In this document: piece by piece, positions 9,059 to 17,981 of the stretch | How positions within the stretch are numbered: the first letter of the stretch is position 1 | How the letters are laid out: each line of letters begins with the position of its first letter | Source: JAFGLZ01 sp964622545 | GTDB taxonomy: Bacteria > Planctomycetota > Phycisphaerae > UBA1845 > JAFGLZ01 | Direction: 5' to 3' | Assembly: GCA_964622545.1 (NCBI GenBank) | Contig: CAZUQM010000019.1 | Span: 57,543 to 121,542 of the forward strand | Length of the DNA stretch: 64,000 nucleotides | Notes under the pieces: generated by a model | Told to the model about the DNA's origin: nothing | The model's input: only the letters and a program-made list of their open reading frames with translations | The model's database searches: none | Translations under genes and position numbers: made by a program

Positions 9059-9105
9059 CCTGGCCCTGACCCGCGACCCCGAGCCCACCGCGTCAAGGAG
9101 GATCT

Positions 9106-11262
9106 ATGCCGTCGTCGTCCTTCACCCGGCCGGAAGACTTGCTGGGCGACCTGACCGAACCACAGATCGAGGCCGTCACCCATCGCGACGGGCCTCTGCT
9201 GGTTCTCGCCGGTGCGGGCAGCGGCAAGACGCGGACGATCACACGGCGCGTGGCGTACCTGGCCGCCACGGGCGTCAAGCCGTACAACATCCTGGCCATC
9301 ACGTTCACCAACAAGGCCGCAAACGAGATGCGCGAGCGGATCGTCGCCGGCGGGGTCCGCGGCGGCGTGACGGTGTGCACGTTTCACTCGCTCTGCGCCC
9401 GGTTGCTTCGCGAGCACGCCGACCAGGCCGGCTTCGATCAGAACTACTCCATCTTCGATCAGTCCGACCGCACGAAGGTGATCAAGGAGGCGGTCGCGCG
9501 GGCGGATCTGGCGGCCGATCGCTTCACGCCCTCGGCGGTCGAGTCGGTCATCAGCCGGGCCAAGAACGAGCTCAAGACGGCCGAGGTCTACCGGGCCGAG
9601 GCGTCCGACTGGTCGAGCAGCACCATCGCCAGGATCTTCCTGGCGTACGAGGAACTGATGGCCGAGCAGAACGCCCTCGACTTCGACGACCTTCTGCTGA
9701 AGATGGCGCTCTTGCTGCGCGATAACGACGCGTTGCGCGACGAGCTGGAGGACCGCTTCCGCTACGTGCTCATCGACGAGTATCAGGACACCAACCACGC
9801 CCAGTACACCCTTGCCCAGCGGCTGACGCTGAACCGGCAGAACCTCTGCGCCACGGGCGATCCCGACCAGAGCATCTACGCGTGGCGCGGGGCCGACATC
9901 AGCAACATCATGGACTTCGAGCGCGACTTCCCGGACGCCAAGGTCGTGCGGCTCGAGCAGAACTACCGATCGACCAAGGCCATCCTGTCGGCCGCGAGCT
10001 TGCTCATCGCCGCCAACCGCAAGCGCAAGAGCAAGGGCCTGTGGACGGAGAACGCCCAGGGCGAGCAGATCCAGGTCGTCGAATGCTCCGACGCCGAGGA
10101 CGAGGCCGGCTGGGTCGCCGAGACGATCAAGGGCATGCAGGCCCAGCGCCCGTGGGGCGAGATCGCGATCTTCTACCGCGTGAACGCGATGACGCGCGTG
10201 CTCGAGGGCGCGCTCCGGCGCGAGCAGGTGCCGTACCAGATCGCCCGCGGCGTAGAGTTCTACAACCGTAAGGAGATCAAGGACGCGCTGGCGTACCTAA
10301 GACTCATCGCCAACCCAGCCGACGAAGTCTCGCTGGTCCGCGTCATCAACGAGCCCGCGCGGGGCATCGGGAAGACGAGCCTGCAGCGGCTGATCAACCA
10401 TGCCCGCCGCCATCGCATCAGCGTCTTCCATGCGGCCTGCCGGGCCGACGGCATCGAGGCGCTCAAGCGCGGCGGCGTGAAGATCAAGAAGTTCGCCGAC
10501 ATGATTCGCGGCTATCAAGAGGGCCCGCAGTCGCCCGTGCGGTCGATCCTCGAGGGGATCGTTGTCGATTCGGGCATGCAGGCGGCGCTCGAGAAGGAAG
10601 GCGGCGACGCGCTCGACAACGTCAACGAGCTCATCACGGCCGCCGAGGAATACGACCAGGATAGCAGCGACGGGAGCCTCTCGGAGTGGCTGCACCAGAT
10701 CAGCCTGGTCAGCGACGTCGACGCCGTCGACGACGAGGCCGGCGCGGTCACGCTGATGACGCTGCACGCGGCCAAGGGCCTGGAGTTCCCCGTCGTGTTC
10801 ATCATCGGCCTGGAGGAGGGGCTGCTGCCGCACGGCCGGGCCGTTGACCCGCGGGCCACCGACGACGAGATGGAGGAAGAGCGGCGTCTCTGCTTCGTGG
10901 GCATGACGCGGGCCCGTGAGGAGCTCGTCATGACCCACGCCCGCTATCGCACGCTGCGAGGCGTGACCGAGCGGATGGCCGAGTCGCGCTTCCTCAGCGA
11001 GCTGCCGCGCGAGGAGATCCGCTTCGAGTCGCGCCAGGGCCATGACGACGACGACAGCTTCGACGAGTGGCAGCGGCCGGAGCCGAGCCAGTACGCCAAG
11101 CTTGGCAAGGGCCAGCTCGTCCGCCATCCGATGTTCGGCTTCGGGCGGATCGTCTGGATCGATCCGCTCGGGCAGCGGACGCGAGCGGGTGTGCGTTTCA
11201 CGTCGGGGGTTGAAAAGACGCTGATTCTGGAATATGCCAAGGTGCAAGTCATCCGCGATTAG
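9106..11262 (+). CDS. pcrA: UvrD/Rep-family DNA helicase (PcrA-like)
   Basis: 3'-5' ATP-dependent helicase of 718 residues acting in repair and replication restart. All superfamily 1A motifs are visible in order: Q-motif LTEPQIEAV, Walker A LAGAGSGKTRT (Lys41), ITFTNKAANEM, Walker B DEYQDTNHAQ, GDPDQSIYAWRGA, LEQNYRS, VTLMTLHAAKGLEFPVVF and CFVGMTRAREEL. The C-terminal KLGKGQLVRHPMFGFGRI segment matches the Tudor-like domain by which PcrA/UvrD contacts RNA polymerase. The ATG at 9106 follows AAGGAGG. pgi begins 31 bp downstream on the same strand. Confidence 0.95.
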   Translation: MPSSSFTRPEDLLGDLTEPQIEAVTHRDGPLLVLAGAGSGKTRTITRRVAYLAATGVKPYNILAITFTNKAANEMRERIVAGGVRGGVTVCTFHSLCARLLREHADQAGFDQNYSIFDQSDRTKVIKEAVARADLAADRFTPSAVESVISRAKNELKTAEVYRAEASDWSSSTIARIFLAYEELMAEQNALDFDDLLLKMALLLRDNDALRDELEDRFRYVLIDEYQDTNHAQYTLAQRLTLNRQNLCATGDPDQSIYAWRGADISNIMDFERDFPDAKVVRLEQNYRSTKAILSAASLLIAANRKRKSKGLWTENAQGEQIQVVECSDAEDEAGWVAETIKGMQAQRPWGEIAIFYRVNAMTRVLEGALRREQVPYQIARGVEFYNRKEIKDALAYLRLIANPADEVSLVRVINEPARGIGKTSLQRLINHARRHRISVFHAACRADGIEALKRGGVKIKKFADMIRGYQEGPQSPVRSILEGIVVDSGMQAALEKEGGDALDNVNELITAAEEYDQDSSDGSLSEWLHQISLVSDVDAVDDEAGAVTLMTLHAAKGLEFPVVFIIGLEEGLLPHGRAVDPRATDDEMEEERRLCFVGMTRAREELVMTHARYRTLRGVTERMAESRFLSELPREEIRFESRQGHDDDDSFDEWQRPEPSQYAKLGKGQLVRHPMFGFGRIVWIDPLGQRTRAGVRFTSGVEKTLILEYAKVQVIRD

Positions 11263-11293
11263 GCGGCCATGCCTGGTTCAGGGAGCCCAACCG

Positions 11294-12712
11294 ATGCCCA
11301 ACGCGACAGACCCGATCAAGCTCTATTACAGGAACGTGATGGCGGACGTGGTCGGGCCGGAGCACGGCCTGGCCGAGTCGGACCTCGACGATGCCGCCCG
11401 CGACATGGGCGAGATCGTCAAGGCCGTGGAGCGGGAACGGGGCGAGGGCGAGCATCGCTATCGAGACCTACCCAAGGACCGGGAGATGCTTCAGGCCGTG
11501 CAGGCCGCCTGCGAGAGGCACCGGCCGGGCTGCGAGACGTTGGTGGTCTGCGGCATCGGCGGCTCGGCGCTCGGCAACATCGCGCTCCAGACGGCCCTCA
11601 ACCCGTACACGCACAATCTGCTTCCGGCCGACAAGCGCAACGGCCCGCGCCTGTTCGTGATGGACAACGTCGACCCGATGCAGTTCGGCTCGCTGCTCGA
11701 CGTGCTGGAGGACCAACTCGACACCACGCTGTTCAACGTGATCAGCAAGTCGGGCGAGACGGCCGAGACGGCCGCGCAGTTTCTCGTCGTCCGCGACATG
11801 CTCCAGCGCAAGCTCGGGCCGGACGGGCCCAAGAACCGCATCGTTGTCACGACCGATCAGGCCAAGGGCACGATGCGCACGATCGTCGACGACGAGGGCT
11901 ACGCCTCGCTCGTCGTGCCCGACGGTGTCGGCGGGCGGTTCAGCGTGCTCTCGGCGGTGGGGCTCTTCAGCGCGGGCCTGTGCGGCATCGACATGGCGGG
12001 CCTGCTGGACGGGGCGGCCGAGATGAGCGAGCGCGTCGCCGAGGTCGAGCTGCGCAAGAACCCCGCGGCCCTGATCGCCGCCATCCACGTGCTGATGTAC
12101 GAGCGGAACAAGCGCATGCACGTGATGATGCCCTACAGCTATCACCTCAAGGACATGGCCGACTGGTACCGCCAGCTCTGGGCCGAGAGCCTGGGCAAAC
12201 AGCGGTCGAAGTACAAGATGGGGGTGTTCGTCGGGCCCACGCCGATCAACGCCCTGGGGGCGACCGACCAGCATTCGCAGGTCCAGCTCTATCGCGAGGG
12301 GCCGAACGACAAGGTCTTCACGATCCTGGCCGTGGAGGAGTTCGATCGGGAGGTGACCATGCCCGAGGCCGACGAGGCCGTCTCGGCCATGAGCTACCTG
12401 GGCGGACAGGAGATGGGCACGCTGCTCAACAACGAGCGCCGCGCCACCGAGCAGGCCCTCATCGCGAGCAAGCGCCCGACACTGACGATCCGCTTCCCGG
12501 CGATCTCGGCCCACACGGTCGGGCAGTTCATCATGCTGTACGAGGCGGCCACCACGCTGGCCGGGCGGCGCTTGGGCATCGACCCGTACGACCAGCCCGC
12601 CGTCGAGCTCGGCAAGGTCTACACGTTCGCGCTGATGGGTCGGGAAGGCCACGAGGATACGGCCAAGGACCTCCAGGAGAAGCTCGCCGAGGACGAGAGC
12701 TACCTGGTCTGA
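11294..12712 (+). CDS. pgi: Glucose-6-phosphate isomerase
   Basis: Interconverts glucose-6-phosphate and fructose-6-phosphate in glycolysis and gluconeogenesis. The 472-residue protein has the first SIS sugar-binding segment VVCGIGGSALGNIALQTAL, the phosphate-loop serines in NVISKSGETAETAAQF, and the later MPYSYHLKDMADWYRQLW and ATDQHSQVQLY segments that carry catalytic residues of the bacterial type. ATG 11294 is chosen: AGGGAG lies eight bases upstream, whereas an in-frame TTG at 11234 would overlap the helicase gene. fdhD follows after 38 bp. Confidence 0.95.
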   Translation: MPNATDPIKLYYRNVMADVVGPEHGLAESDLDDAARDMGEIVKAVERERGEGEHRYRDLPKDREMLQAVQAACERHRPGCETLVVCGIGGSALGNIALQTALNPYTHNLLPADKRNGPRLFVMDNVDPMQFGSLLDVLEDQLDTTLFNVISKSGETAETAAQFLVVRDMLQRKLGPDGPKNRIVVTTDQAKGTMRTIVDDEGYASLVVPDGVGGRFSVLSAVGLFSAGLCGIDMAGLLDGAAEMSERVAEVELRKNPAALIAAIHVLMYERNKRMHVMMPYSYHLKDMADWYRQLWAESLGKQRSKYKMGVFVGPTPINALGATDQHSQVQLYREGPNDKVFTILAVEEFDREVTMPEADEAVSAMSYLGGQEMGTLLNNERRATEQALIASKRPTLTIRFPAISAHTVGQFIMLYEAATTLAGRRLGIDPYDQPAVELGKVYTFALMGREGHEDTAKDLQEKLAEDESYLV

Positions 12713-12750
12713 GGCCCTAGGAAGACGTTGCCGGATGAGGTGCGCCCGCC

Positions 12751-13593
12751 ATGCCGGATGACCAGGCCGACCTGCCGCAGGAGTCCTCACCCCTCGACTG
12801 CCACGAGCTCGGCCCCGCGGGGCTGACCTCGACGCAACGCGACCTGATCGCCGAGGAGCCGCTGTTGATGGTGGTGGCCGGCAAGGATCTGGCCACCGTC
12901 ATGTGCACGCCCGGTGACGAGATCGGTCTGACCACGGGCTATCTGCTGACCGAGGGCATCATCTCGGGCCCGGACGACATCGCGGAGGTCGACTACCGTC
13001 GCGACGACGCCTGGGGCAACATCGTCCGCGTCACGCCGGCCGAGGGCGTCGACGTGGCCTCCCGCCTGACCGCCTACCGTAAGGTGTACAGCTCGTGCGG
13101 CATTTGCGGGTACGAGGCCATCCGTGAGGTCGCCTCGGGTCTGGCACGGTTCGATCGACCGCACGGGCGGCTCCGCCACCAGGCCTTGATCGACCTGGCC
13201 GAGCTCGTCCGGCGGCATCAGCGCCTGTTCAAGCGTACCGGCGCGACGCACGCGGCCGGGCTCGTCGAGGTGCACGAGACGCGTATCGATACGGCCACCC
13301 TCATCGTCAAGGAGGACATCGGCCGGCACAACGCCCTCGACAAGGCCATCGGCCAGGCGCTGCGCGACGGCAGGCGGCTCGACCGCTGTCTGGCGTTCCT
13401 GTCGGGTCGCATCAGCTTCGAGATGGCCTCGAAGGCGGCCCGCGCGGGCGTCAGCGACATCGCGGCCGTCAGCGCCCCCACGGGCCTGGCCGTGGACCTG
13501 GCGCGCCAACTCGGCATGTTCCTGGCCGGCTTCGCCCGCGGAGACGCCGCCACGGTCTATTCCGGTCCCGAGGCCCTGGTCGAAGGCGTGTGA
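12751..13593 (+). CDS. fdhD: FdhD-type sulfurtransferase
   Basis: FdhD passes sulfur from the cysteine desulfurase IscS to the molybdenum cofactor of formate dehydrogenase. The 280-residue protein has the reactive-cysteine loop SSCGICGYEA (CGxCG), followed by FKRTGATHAAGL, KEDIGRHNALDKAIG and GRISFEMASKAARAG, all FdhD landmarks. No formate dehydrogenase gene is in the window. Instead a xanthine-dehydrogenase-type molybdenum operon starts 134 bp downstream behind a separate promoter. FdhD may therefore serve a distant enzyme, or help with sulfuration of the neighbouring one, which already has its own XdhC. Confidence 0.93.
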   Translation: MPDDQADLPQESSPLDCHELGPAGLTSTQRDLIAEEPLLMVVAGKDLATVMCTPGDEIGLTTGYLLTEGIISGPDDIAEVDYRRDDAWGNIVRVTPAEGVDVASRLTAYRKVYSSCGICGYEAIREVASGLARFDRPHGRLRHQALIDLAELVRRHQRLFKRTGATHAAGLVEVHETRIDTATLIVKEDIGRHNALDKAIGQALRDGRRLDRCLAFLSGRISFEMASKAARAGVSDIAAVSAPTGLAVDLARQLGMFLAGFARGDAATVYSGPEALVEGV

Positions 13594-13617
13594 ATCGATC
13601 GTCTTGTTCGGGGCAGC

Positions 13618-13646
13618 TTGACGCACGACGTAGGGGCTTTGATACT
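13618..13646 (+). promoter_or_regulatory. Sigma70-like promoter of the xanthine-dehydrogenase-type operon
   Basis: TTGACG (13618-13623) and GATACT (13641-13646) with an exact 17-base spacer. The predicted start near 13653 gives a leader of about 75 bases ahead of the FAD-subunit gene. Confidence 0.6.
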
Positions 13647-13727
13647 GCGCGGCGAGCGGCTCCGAGCGCGGCGCGTTCGTCGAAGCACTCCGCGCCGCAG
13701 GAACCTCATCGAAGGAGGACCCCTCCC

Positions 13728-14594
13728 ATGGACTACCTCGCCCCGACCACGCTGAAGGAGGCGTTGGCGATCCTGAAGAAGCCGCGCAGCGGCGCGTGCA
13801 TCGTCGCCGGCGGGACCGACGTGCTACCCCGTGTGAGCACCGGCAAGACCAAACGGCCCAAACAGCTCGTCTCGCTGCGTCAGGTCCCGGGCCTGGACAA
13901 GATCAGCGTCGAGGGCAAGGGCGTGCTTCGCATCGGGGCGCTGGTGTCCCTGGCGGACGTCGCCGTCTCGAAGCAGGTCATCCGACGCTCCGCGGCCCTG
14001 GCCGAGGCCGCATCCTGGGTCGGGTCGGAGCAGATCCGCACCACGGCGACGCTGGTGGGCAACCTCTGCTCGGCGTCGTCGGCGGCCGATACGATCCCGC
14101 CGCTGCTCTGTGCCGAGGCGATCCTCGAGGTGGCGGGCCCGAAGGGACGCCGTCGCATGCCGGCCGACAAGCTGTTGGCCGGTCCGCGGAAGCTCAGCCT
14201 CAAGGGCGGCGAGATGGTGCTGGCGATTCGACTGCCGGCTCCGCCCAGCAAGTCGGCCAGCGTCTACCGGCGTCACGGTCCCCGTCACGCGATGGACTGC
14301 GCGATCGTCATCGCGTCGGCGCAGATCGCCCTCAAGAAGGGCAAGATCACGGACGCCCGCATCGCCGTCGGCGCGGTGCATGCGATTCCGGTACGGTTGG
14401 CGAAGGCCGAGAAGCTCCTCATCGATCAGCCGCTCAGTGACGGGCTGCTTGCCGAGGTCGGTTCGGCGGCGGTCGCGGCGGTCAAGCCGATTTCGGACAT
14501 CCGAGCCACGGCCGATCACCGCCTGGCTATCACGGAACGCCTGGTGCCCGAGGTGGTGGCCGAGGCCTACGAGAGGGCGGGAGGGAACCGCTGA
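13728..14594 (+). CDS. FAD-binding subunit of a xanthine-dehydrogenase/CO-dehydrogenase-type enzyme
   Basis: Medium (FAD) subunit of a molybdenum hydroxylase; carries electrons from the 2Fe-2S clusters to FAD. The 288-residue protein has both flavin loops: IVAGGTDVLP (residues 24-33) and TTATLVGNLCSASSAADTIP. The start is ATG 13728, preceded by AAGGAGG; the reading frame is open further upstream but lacks another ribosome site. Its stop overlaps the ATG of the next gene by one base (TGATG), so the two are translationally coupled. Substrate is not predictable from this subunit. Confidence 0.93.
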   Translation: MDYLAPTTLKEALAILKKPRSGACIVAGGTDVLPRVSTGKTKRPKQLVSLRQVPGLDKISVEGKGVLRIGALVSLADVAVSKQVIRRSAALAEAASWVGSEQIRTTATLVGNLCSASSAADTIPPLLCAEAILEVAGPKGRRRMPADKLLAGPRKLSLKGGEMVLAIRLPAPPSKSASVYRRHGPRHAMDCAIVIASAQIALKKGKITDARIAVGAVHAIPVRLAKAEKLLIDQPLSDGLLAEVGSAAVAAVKPISDIRATADHRLAITERLVPEVVAEAYERAGGNR

Positions 14595-17320
14595 TGAGCA
14601 AAGAGATCCTCAGCTTCACGATCAACGGCGTGGCCCAGGAGGTCGCGATCGCCCCGGACGCCAAGCTCTACGACGTCATCCACGAGGTCCTCGGGCTGAC
14701 GGGGACGAAGCACGGCTGCGGCGAGGGGGAATGCGGCGCGTGCACGGTGCTGCTCAACGGCCGGCCGGTCAGCTCGTGCATCACGCTGGCGATGGACGCC
14801 CAGGGGGCCAAGGTCACCACGATCGAGGGGCTCGCCGGCGACGACGGGACGCTGCATCCGATCCAAGAGGCCTTCGCGCGAGGCGAGGCCGTCCAGTGCG
14901 GCTTCTGCACGCCGGGGATGATCCTTGCGGCCAAGGCGCTGCTCGATCGGAACCGCGACCCGAGCGAGCAGGAGATCCGTCGGGCGCTGGCCGGCAATCT
15001 GTGCCGCTGCACCGGCTACACGGGCATCGTCGCGGCGGTTCAGGAGGCGGCCGCGGTGCTCCGTGGGGAGGCCGGCTACGAGCCGATCGAGGAGAAGCAC
15101 GCCGACGTGGTCGGCGAGCCGATCGAGCGGATCGGCGCACGGGAGAAGGTCCAGGGCAAGGCCGTCTACGTTGCCGACATGAAGCCGGCGGGCATGCTGC
15201 ATGCCGCGATCGTGCGGAGCCCGCACGCGCGGGCCGAGATCAAGGAGATCGACACGACCCGCGCGGCCAAGCAGCGAGGCGTCCACGCCGTCCTCACGGC
15301 CAAGGACCTGCCCGACGTGCGATGGGGGTTGCTGATCAACGACGAGCCGATCCTCGCCCGCGACAAGGTGCGCTACGTCGGCGAGCGGGTGGCCCTCGTG
15401 GCGGCCGAGACGCCGCAGATCGCCAGGAAGGCCGCCTCGATGGTCAAGGTCGACTACAAGGTCCTTCCGCCGGTGCTCGACATGGAGGAGGCCCGCAAGG
15501 CGGGCGCCATCCAGGTGCACGACAACCCCGGCCGGTACGACATAGGCTACTTCGGCGTGCCTCTGGAGAAGGTGACCAACAACCTTACGACCTCCATGGT
15601 CATCGACGACGGTGACCTGGACGCCGGCTTCGAGGACGCCGACGTCGTTCTCGAGGAAGAGTACAAGACGATGCCGCAGCATCAGGGCCACATCGAGCCG
15701 CACATCGCGATGGCCCAGCCCGAGCCGGGCGGACGCGTGACGGTGCATACCTCCACGCAGGTGCCCTTCATCGCGAGGCATTCGGTGGCGACCTACCTCG
15801 ACATCCCGATGAGCAAGGTGCGGGTGGTCTGGTGCGAGACCGGCGGCGGGTTCGGCAACAAGGTGCCGTGCTTCGTCGAACCGATGGCGGCCGCCCTGGC
15901 GATGAAGACGGGCAGACCCGTCAGGCTGGCCTACTCGCGGCAGGAGGAGCTGGTCGACTCGCGCCCGCGCGCCAACACGATCACCCGGATCAAGACCGGC
16001 GCGAAGCGCGACGGCACACTGGTGGCCCGCCAGCTCGAGTTCCTCGTCGACAACGGGGCGTACTGCGACTGCGGTCCGCTGACGGCGGGCGGGACGGTCG
16101 AGGCCGCCCGCGGACCGTATCGCATCCCGAACGTGCACCTCGAGGGGCATTCGATCTACACGAATAAGTTCAACACCGGTCCGTTCCGGGCGCCGGGCTA
16201 TCCCCAGATCACGTTCGCCATGGAATCGCACATGGACTCGCTGGCCTCGGCGTTGGGCATGGACCCGGTCGACCTGCGGCGCAAGAACGCGCTGCGGACG
16301 GGCGATACGACCTTCGCCGGCTCGACGATCCAGCACGACGCGTTCTATCGCTGTCTCGAGGCGGTCGCCCAGAAGGCCGCGGCCGACCCGGCCGGCGAGA
16401 ACGAGGGCTGGGGCCTCGGATGCGGCGAATGGCGGACCGGCGGGCATCCGTGCGGGGCGGTCTTCAAGGTCAACGAGGACGGCACCGTGGCGTTGACCAT
16501 CGGCTCGAGCGACCTGACCGGCTCGAAGACGAGCATCGGTCAGGTGGCCGCCCAGGAGCTCGGCCTGCCGTGGGACAAGCTCAGCGTCGTGATCGGCGAC
16601 ACCGACAGCGCCCCTCTCGCGGCGCCCAGCGGCGGCAGCATGGTCACGTTCAACATGACCAACGTGGTCCGCAAGGGCGCGCGCGAGCTGGCCGACAAGC
16701 TCAAGGGCCTGGCAAGCGAAGAGCTGGACCGACCCGCCGAGGACCTGGAGGTCGCCGACGGTCGCGTCTTCGTCCGAGACGATCCGAACACCGGCGTCAG
16801 CTTCGCCGAGCTGGGCGCGGCCGAGCCCATCGGCCTGACGACCTCGTTCGGCGTGCTGCCGCCCACGGACGCCTTTTGCGTCAACGGCGTCAAGGTCCGC
16901 GTGGACCCGTCGACGGGCGAGGTCACGGTGCTCCGCGTCATCTCGGCGATCGACTGCGGTAAGGCGATCAACCCCGCGTCGGTGCGAGGCCAGGCCAGCG
17001 GCGGCTTCGTGCAGGCGATGGGCATGGCTTTGTTCGAGGAGATCGTGCAGGACCCGACGGACGGTCATGTCGTCACCCAGGGTTTCACCGACTACCGCAT
17101 GCCGACCGCCGTCGACGTACCGTCGGTCGAGGTGATCCTCGTCGAGGGCGACCCGTCGGACAGCGAGGGGCACGGCTGCAAGGGCGTCGGCGAACCGGTG
17201 CACGTGCCCGGCGTCGCGGCCGTCGCCAACGCCATCGCGGCCGCCACGGGCGTGCGCCTCTACGCCACGCCGATGACGCCGGAGCGCATCCTGCGAGCGC
17301 GCGGTGTGGTGTATGGCTGA
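14594..17320 (+). CDS. Fused 2Fe-2S and molybdopterin subunit of a xanthine-dehydrogenase/aldehyde-oxidoreductase-type enzyme
   Basis: 908 residues combining what are often two subunits. Residues 1-160 hold both 2Fe-2S centres: Cys42, 47, 50 and 62 in the ferredoxin-like fold, then Cys102, 105, 137 and 139 (QCGFCTPGM and NLCRCTGYTG). Residues about 165-908 are the molybdenum domain, with CETGGGFGNKVP, PVRLAYSRQEELVDSRPR, FRAPGYPQITFAMESHMDSL and the C-terminal catalytic-glutamate loop GCKGVGEPVHVPG. Hydroxylates a purine, aldehyde or N-heterocycle using water. The separate FAD subunit is encoded just upstream and maturation factors mocA and xdhC follow with overlaps, so the operon is self-contained. 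Substrate unknown. Confidence 0.93.
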   Translation: MSKEILSFTINGVAQEVAIAPDAKLYDVIHEVLGLTGTKHGCGEGECGACTVLLNGRPVSSCITLAMDAQGAKVTTIEGLAGDDGTLHPIQEAFARGEAVQCGFCTPGMILAAKALLDRNRDPSEQEIRRALAGNLCRCTGYTGIVAAVQEAAAVLRGEAGYEPIEEKHADVVGEPIERIGAREKVQGKAVYVADMKPAGMLHAAIVRSPHARAEIKEIDTTRAAKQRGVHAVLTAKDLPDVRWGLLINDEPILARDKVRYVGERVALVAAETPQIARKAASMVKVDYKVLPPVLDMEEARKAGAIQVHDNPGRYDIGYFGVPLEKVTNNLTTSMVIDDGDLDAGFEDADVVLEEEYKTMPQHQGHIEPHIAMAQPEPGGRVTVHTSTQVPFIARHSVATYLDIPMSKVRVVWCETGGGFGNKVPCFVEPMAAALAMKTGRPVRLAYSRQEELVDSRPRANTITRIKTGAKRDGTLVARQLEFLVDNGAYCDCGPLTAGGTVEAARGPYRIPNVHLEGHSIYTNKFNTGPFRAPGYPQITFAMESHMDSLASALGMDPVDLRRKNALRTGDTTFAGSTIQHDAFYRCLEAVAQKAAADPAGENEGWGLGCGEWRTGGHPCGAVFKVNEDGTVALTIGSSDLTGSKTSIGQVAAQELGLPWDKLSVVIGDTDSAPLAAPSGGSMVTFNMTNVVRKGARELADKLKGLASEELDRPAEDLEVADGRVFVRDDPNTGVSFAELGAAEPIGLTTSFGVLPPTDAFCVNGVKVRVDPSTGEVTVLRVISAIDCGKAINPASVRGQASGGFVQAMGMALFEEIVQDPTDGHVVTQGFTDYRMPTAVDVPSVEVILVEGDPSDSEGHGCKGVGEPVHVPGVAAVANAIAAATGVRLYATPMTPERILRARGVVYG

Positions 17321-17981
17321 TCCGGTTGACACGTCTGAGGCCGTGTCGAGGCAGGGCGTCGGTGGCGTCCTGCTCGCGGCCGGGCGGTCCAGCCGCGTCG
17401 GGACGATGAAACCGTTGCTCGACTGGCGCGGGCGGACCATGTTGCGTCACATCACGCGAGTGCTCCTGGACGCATACCTCGATCCGCTGGTCATCGTGTT
17501 GGGGCATGAAGCCGAGCGGCTGCGGTCCGAGGTCGACGACCTGCCGGTGCAAGTTGCCGTCAACGACGACTATGACCGCGGCATGTTCAGCTCGGTGCGG
17601 TGCGGGCTGCGGGGCCTGACCGACCGCGTCGACGCCTGCGTGCTGGCCCTGGTCGATCAGCCGCGGATCGACGCCGAGCTGGTGCGACGTCTCATCCGCG
17701 AGCACACCCAATCGGAAGCCGCGGTGACGCTGCCGGCATACGCCGGGCAGACGGGCCACCCGATCGTGCTCAGTCGCACGGTCATCGACGCGGCGCTTCG
17801 TGCCGACGCGAACGCCACGCTCCGAGACGTGCTCGCGGCGTTCGCCGATCGAACACGCCGCGTCGAGGTTGCCTCCGACAGCGTGCTGAAGGACATCGAT
17901 ACGATGGACGACTACCGGCGTCAGCGCGACCTGCTGCCGAGCGAGTCGCCCGTCGACACACCCGAGGAGCCGACACCATGA
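17313..17981 (+). CDS. mocA: Molybdenum cofactor cytidylyltransferase (MocA-like)
   Basis: Transfers CMP to molybdopterin to make the MCD form of the cofactor used by xanthine-dehydrogenase-family enzymes. The 222-residue protein shows the nucleotidyltransferase signature GVLLAAGRSSRVGTMKPLLD, then NDDYDRGMFSSVRCGL and LALVDQPRID, and GQTGHPIVLS. ATG 17313 overlaps the end of the molybdenum-subunit gene by eight bases (a GTG at 17304 is also possible). Its stop overlaps xdhC by four. The placement inside the operon supports MocA rather than MobA function. Confidence 0.9.
   Translation: MADPVDTSEAVSRQGVGGVLLAAGRSSRVGTMKPLLDWRGRTMLRHITRVLLDAYLDPLVIVLGHEAERLRSEVDDLPVQVAVNDDYDRGMFSSVRCGLRGLTDRVDACVLALVDQPRIDAELVRRLIREHTQSEAAVTLPAYAGQTGHPIVLSRTVIDAALRADANATLRDVLAAFADRTRRVEVASDSVLKDIDTMDDYRRQRDLLPSESPVDTPEEPTP

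Noticed and set aside
6791..9088. 765-codon minus-strand frame antisense to the GHL6-like gene
   Set aside because: The plus strand has a promoter, ribosome site and glycosidase-like motifs; the antisense frame has none.
11234..11296. TTG 11234 as the start of pgi
   Set aside because: It would overlap the helicase gene and lacks a ribosome site, while ATG 11294 follows AGGGAG.
14567..17440. 957-codon open frame antisense to the molybdenum-subunit gene
   Set aside because: It mirrors the codon third-position GC bias of the real gene, has no ribosome site, no domain, and is rich in Arg/Asp/Val/Leu typical of shadow frames.
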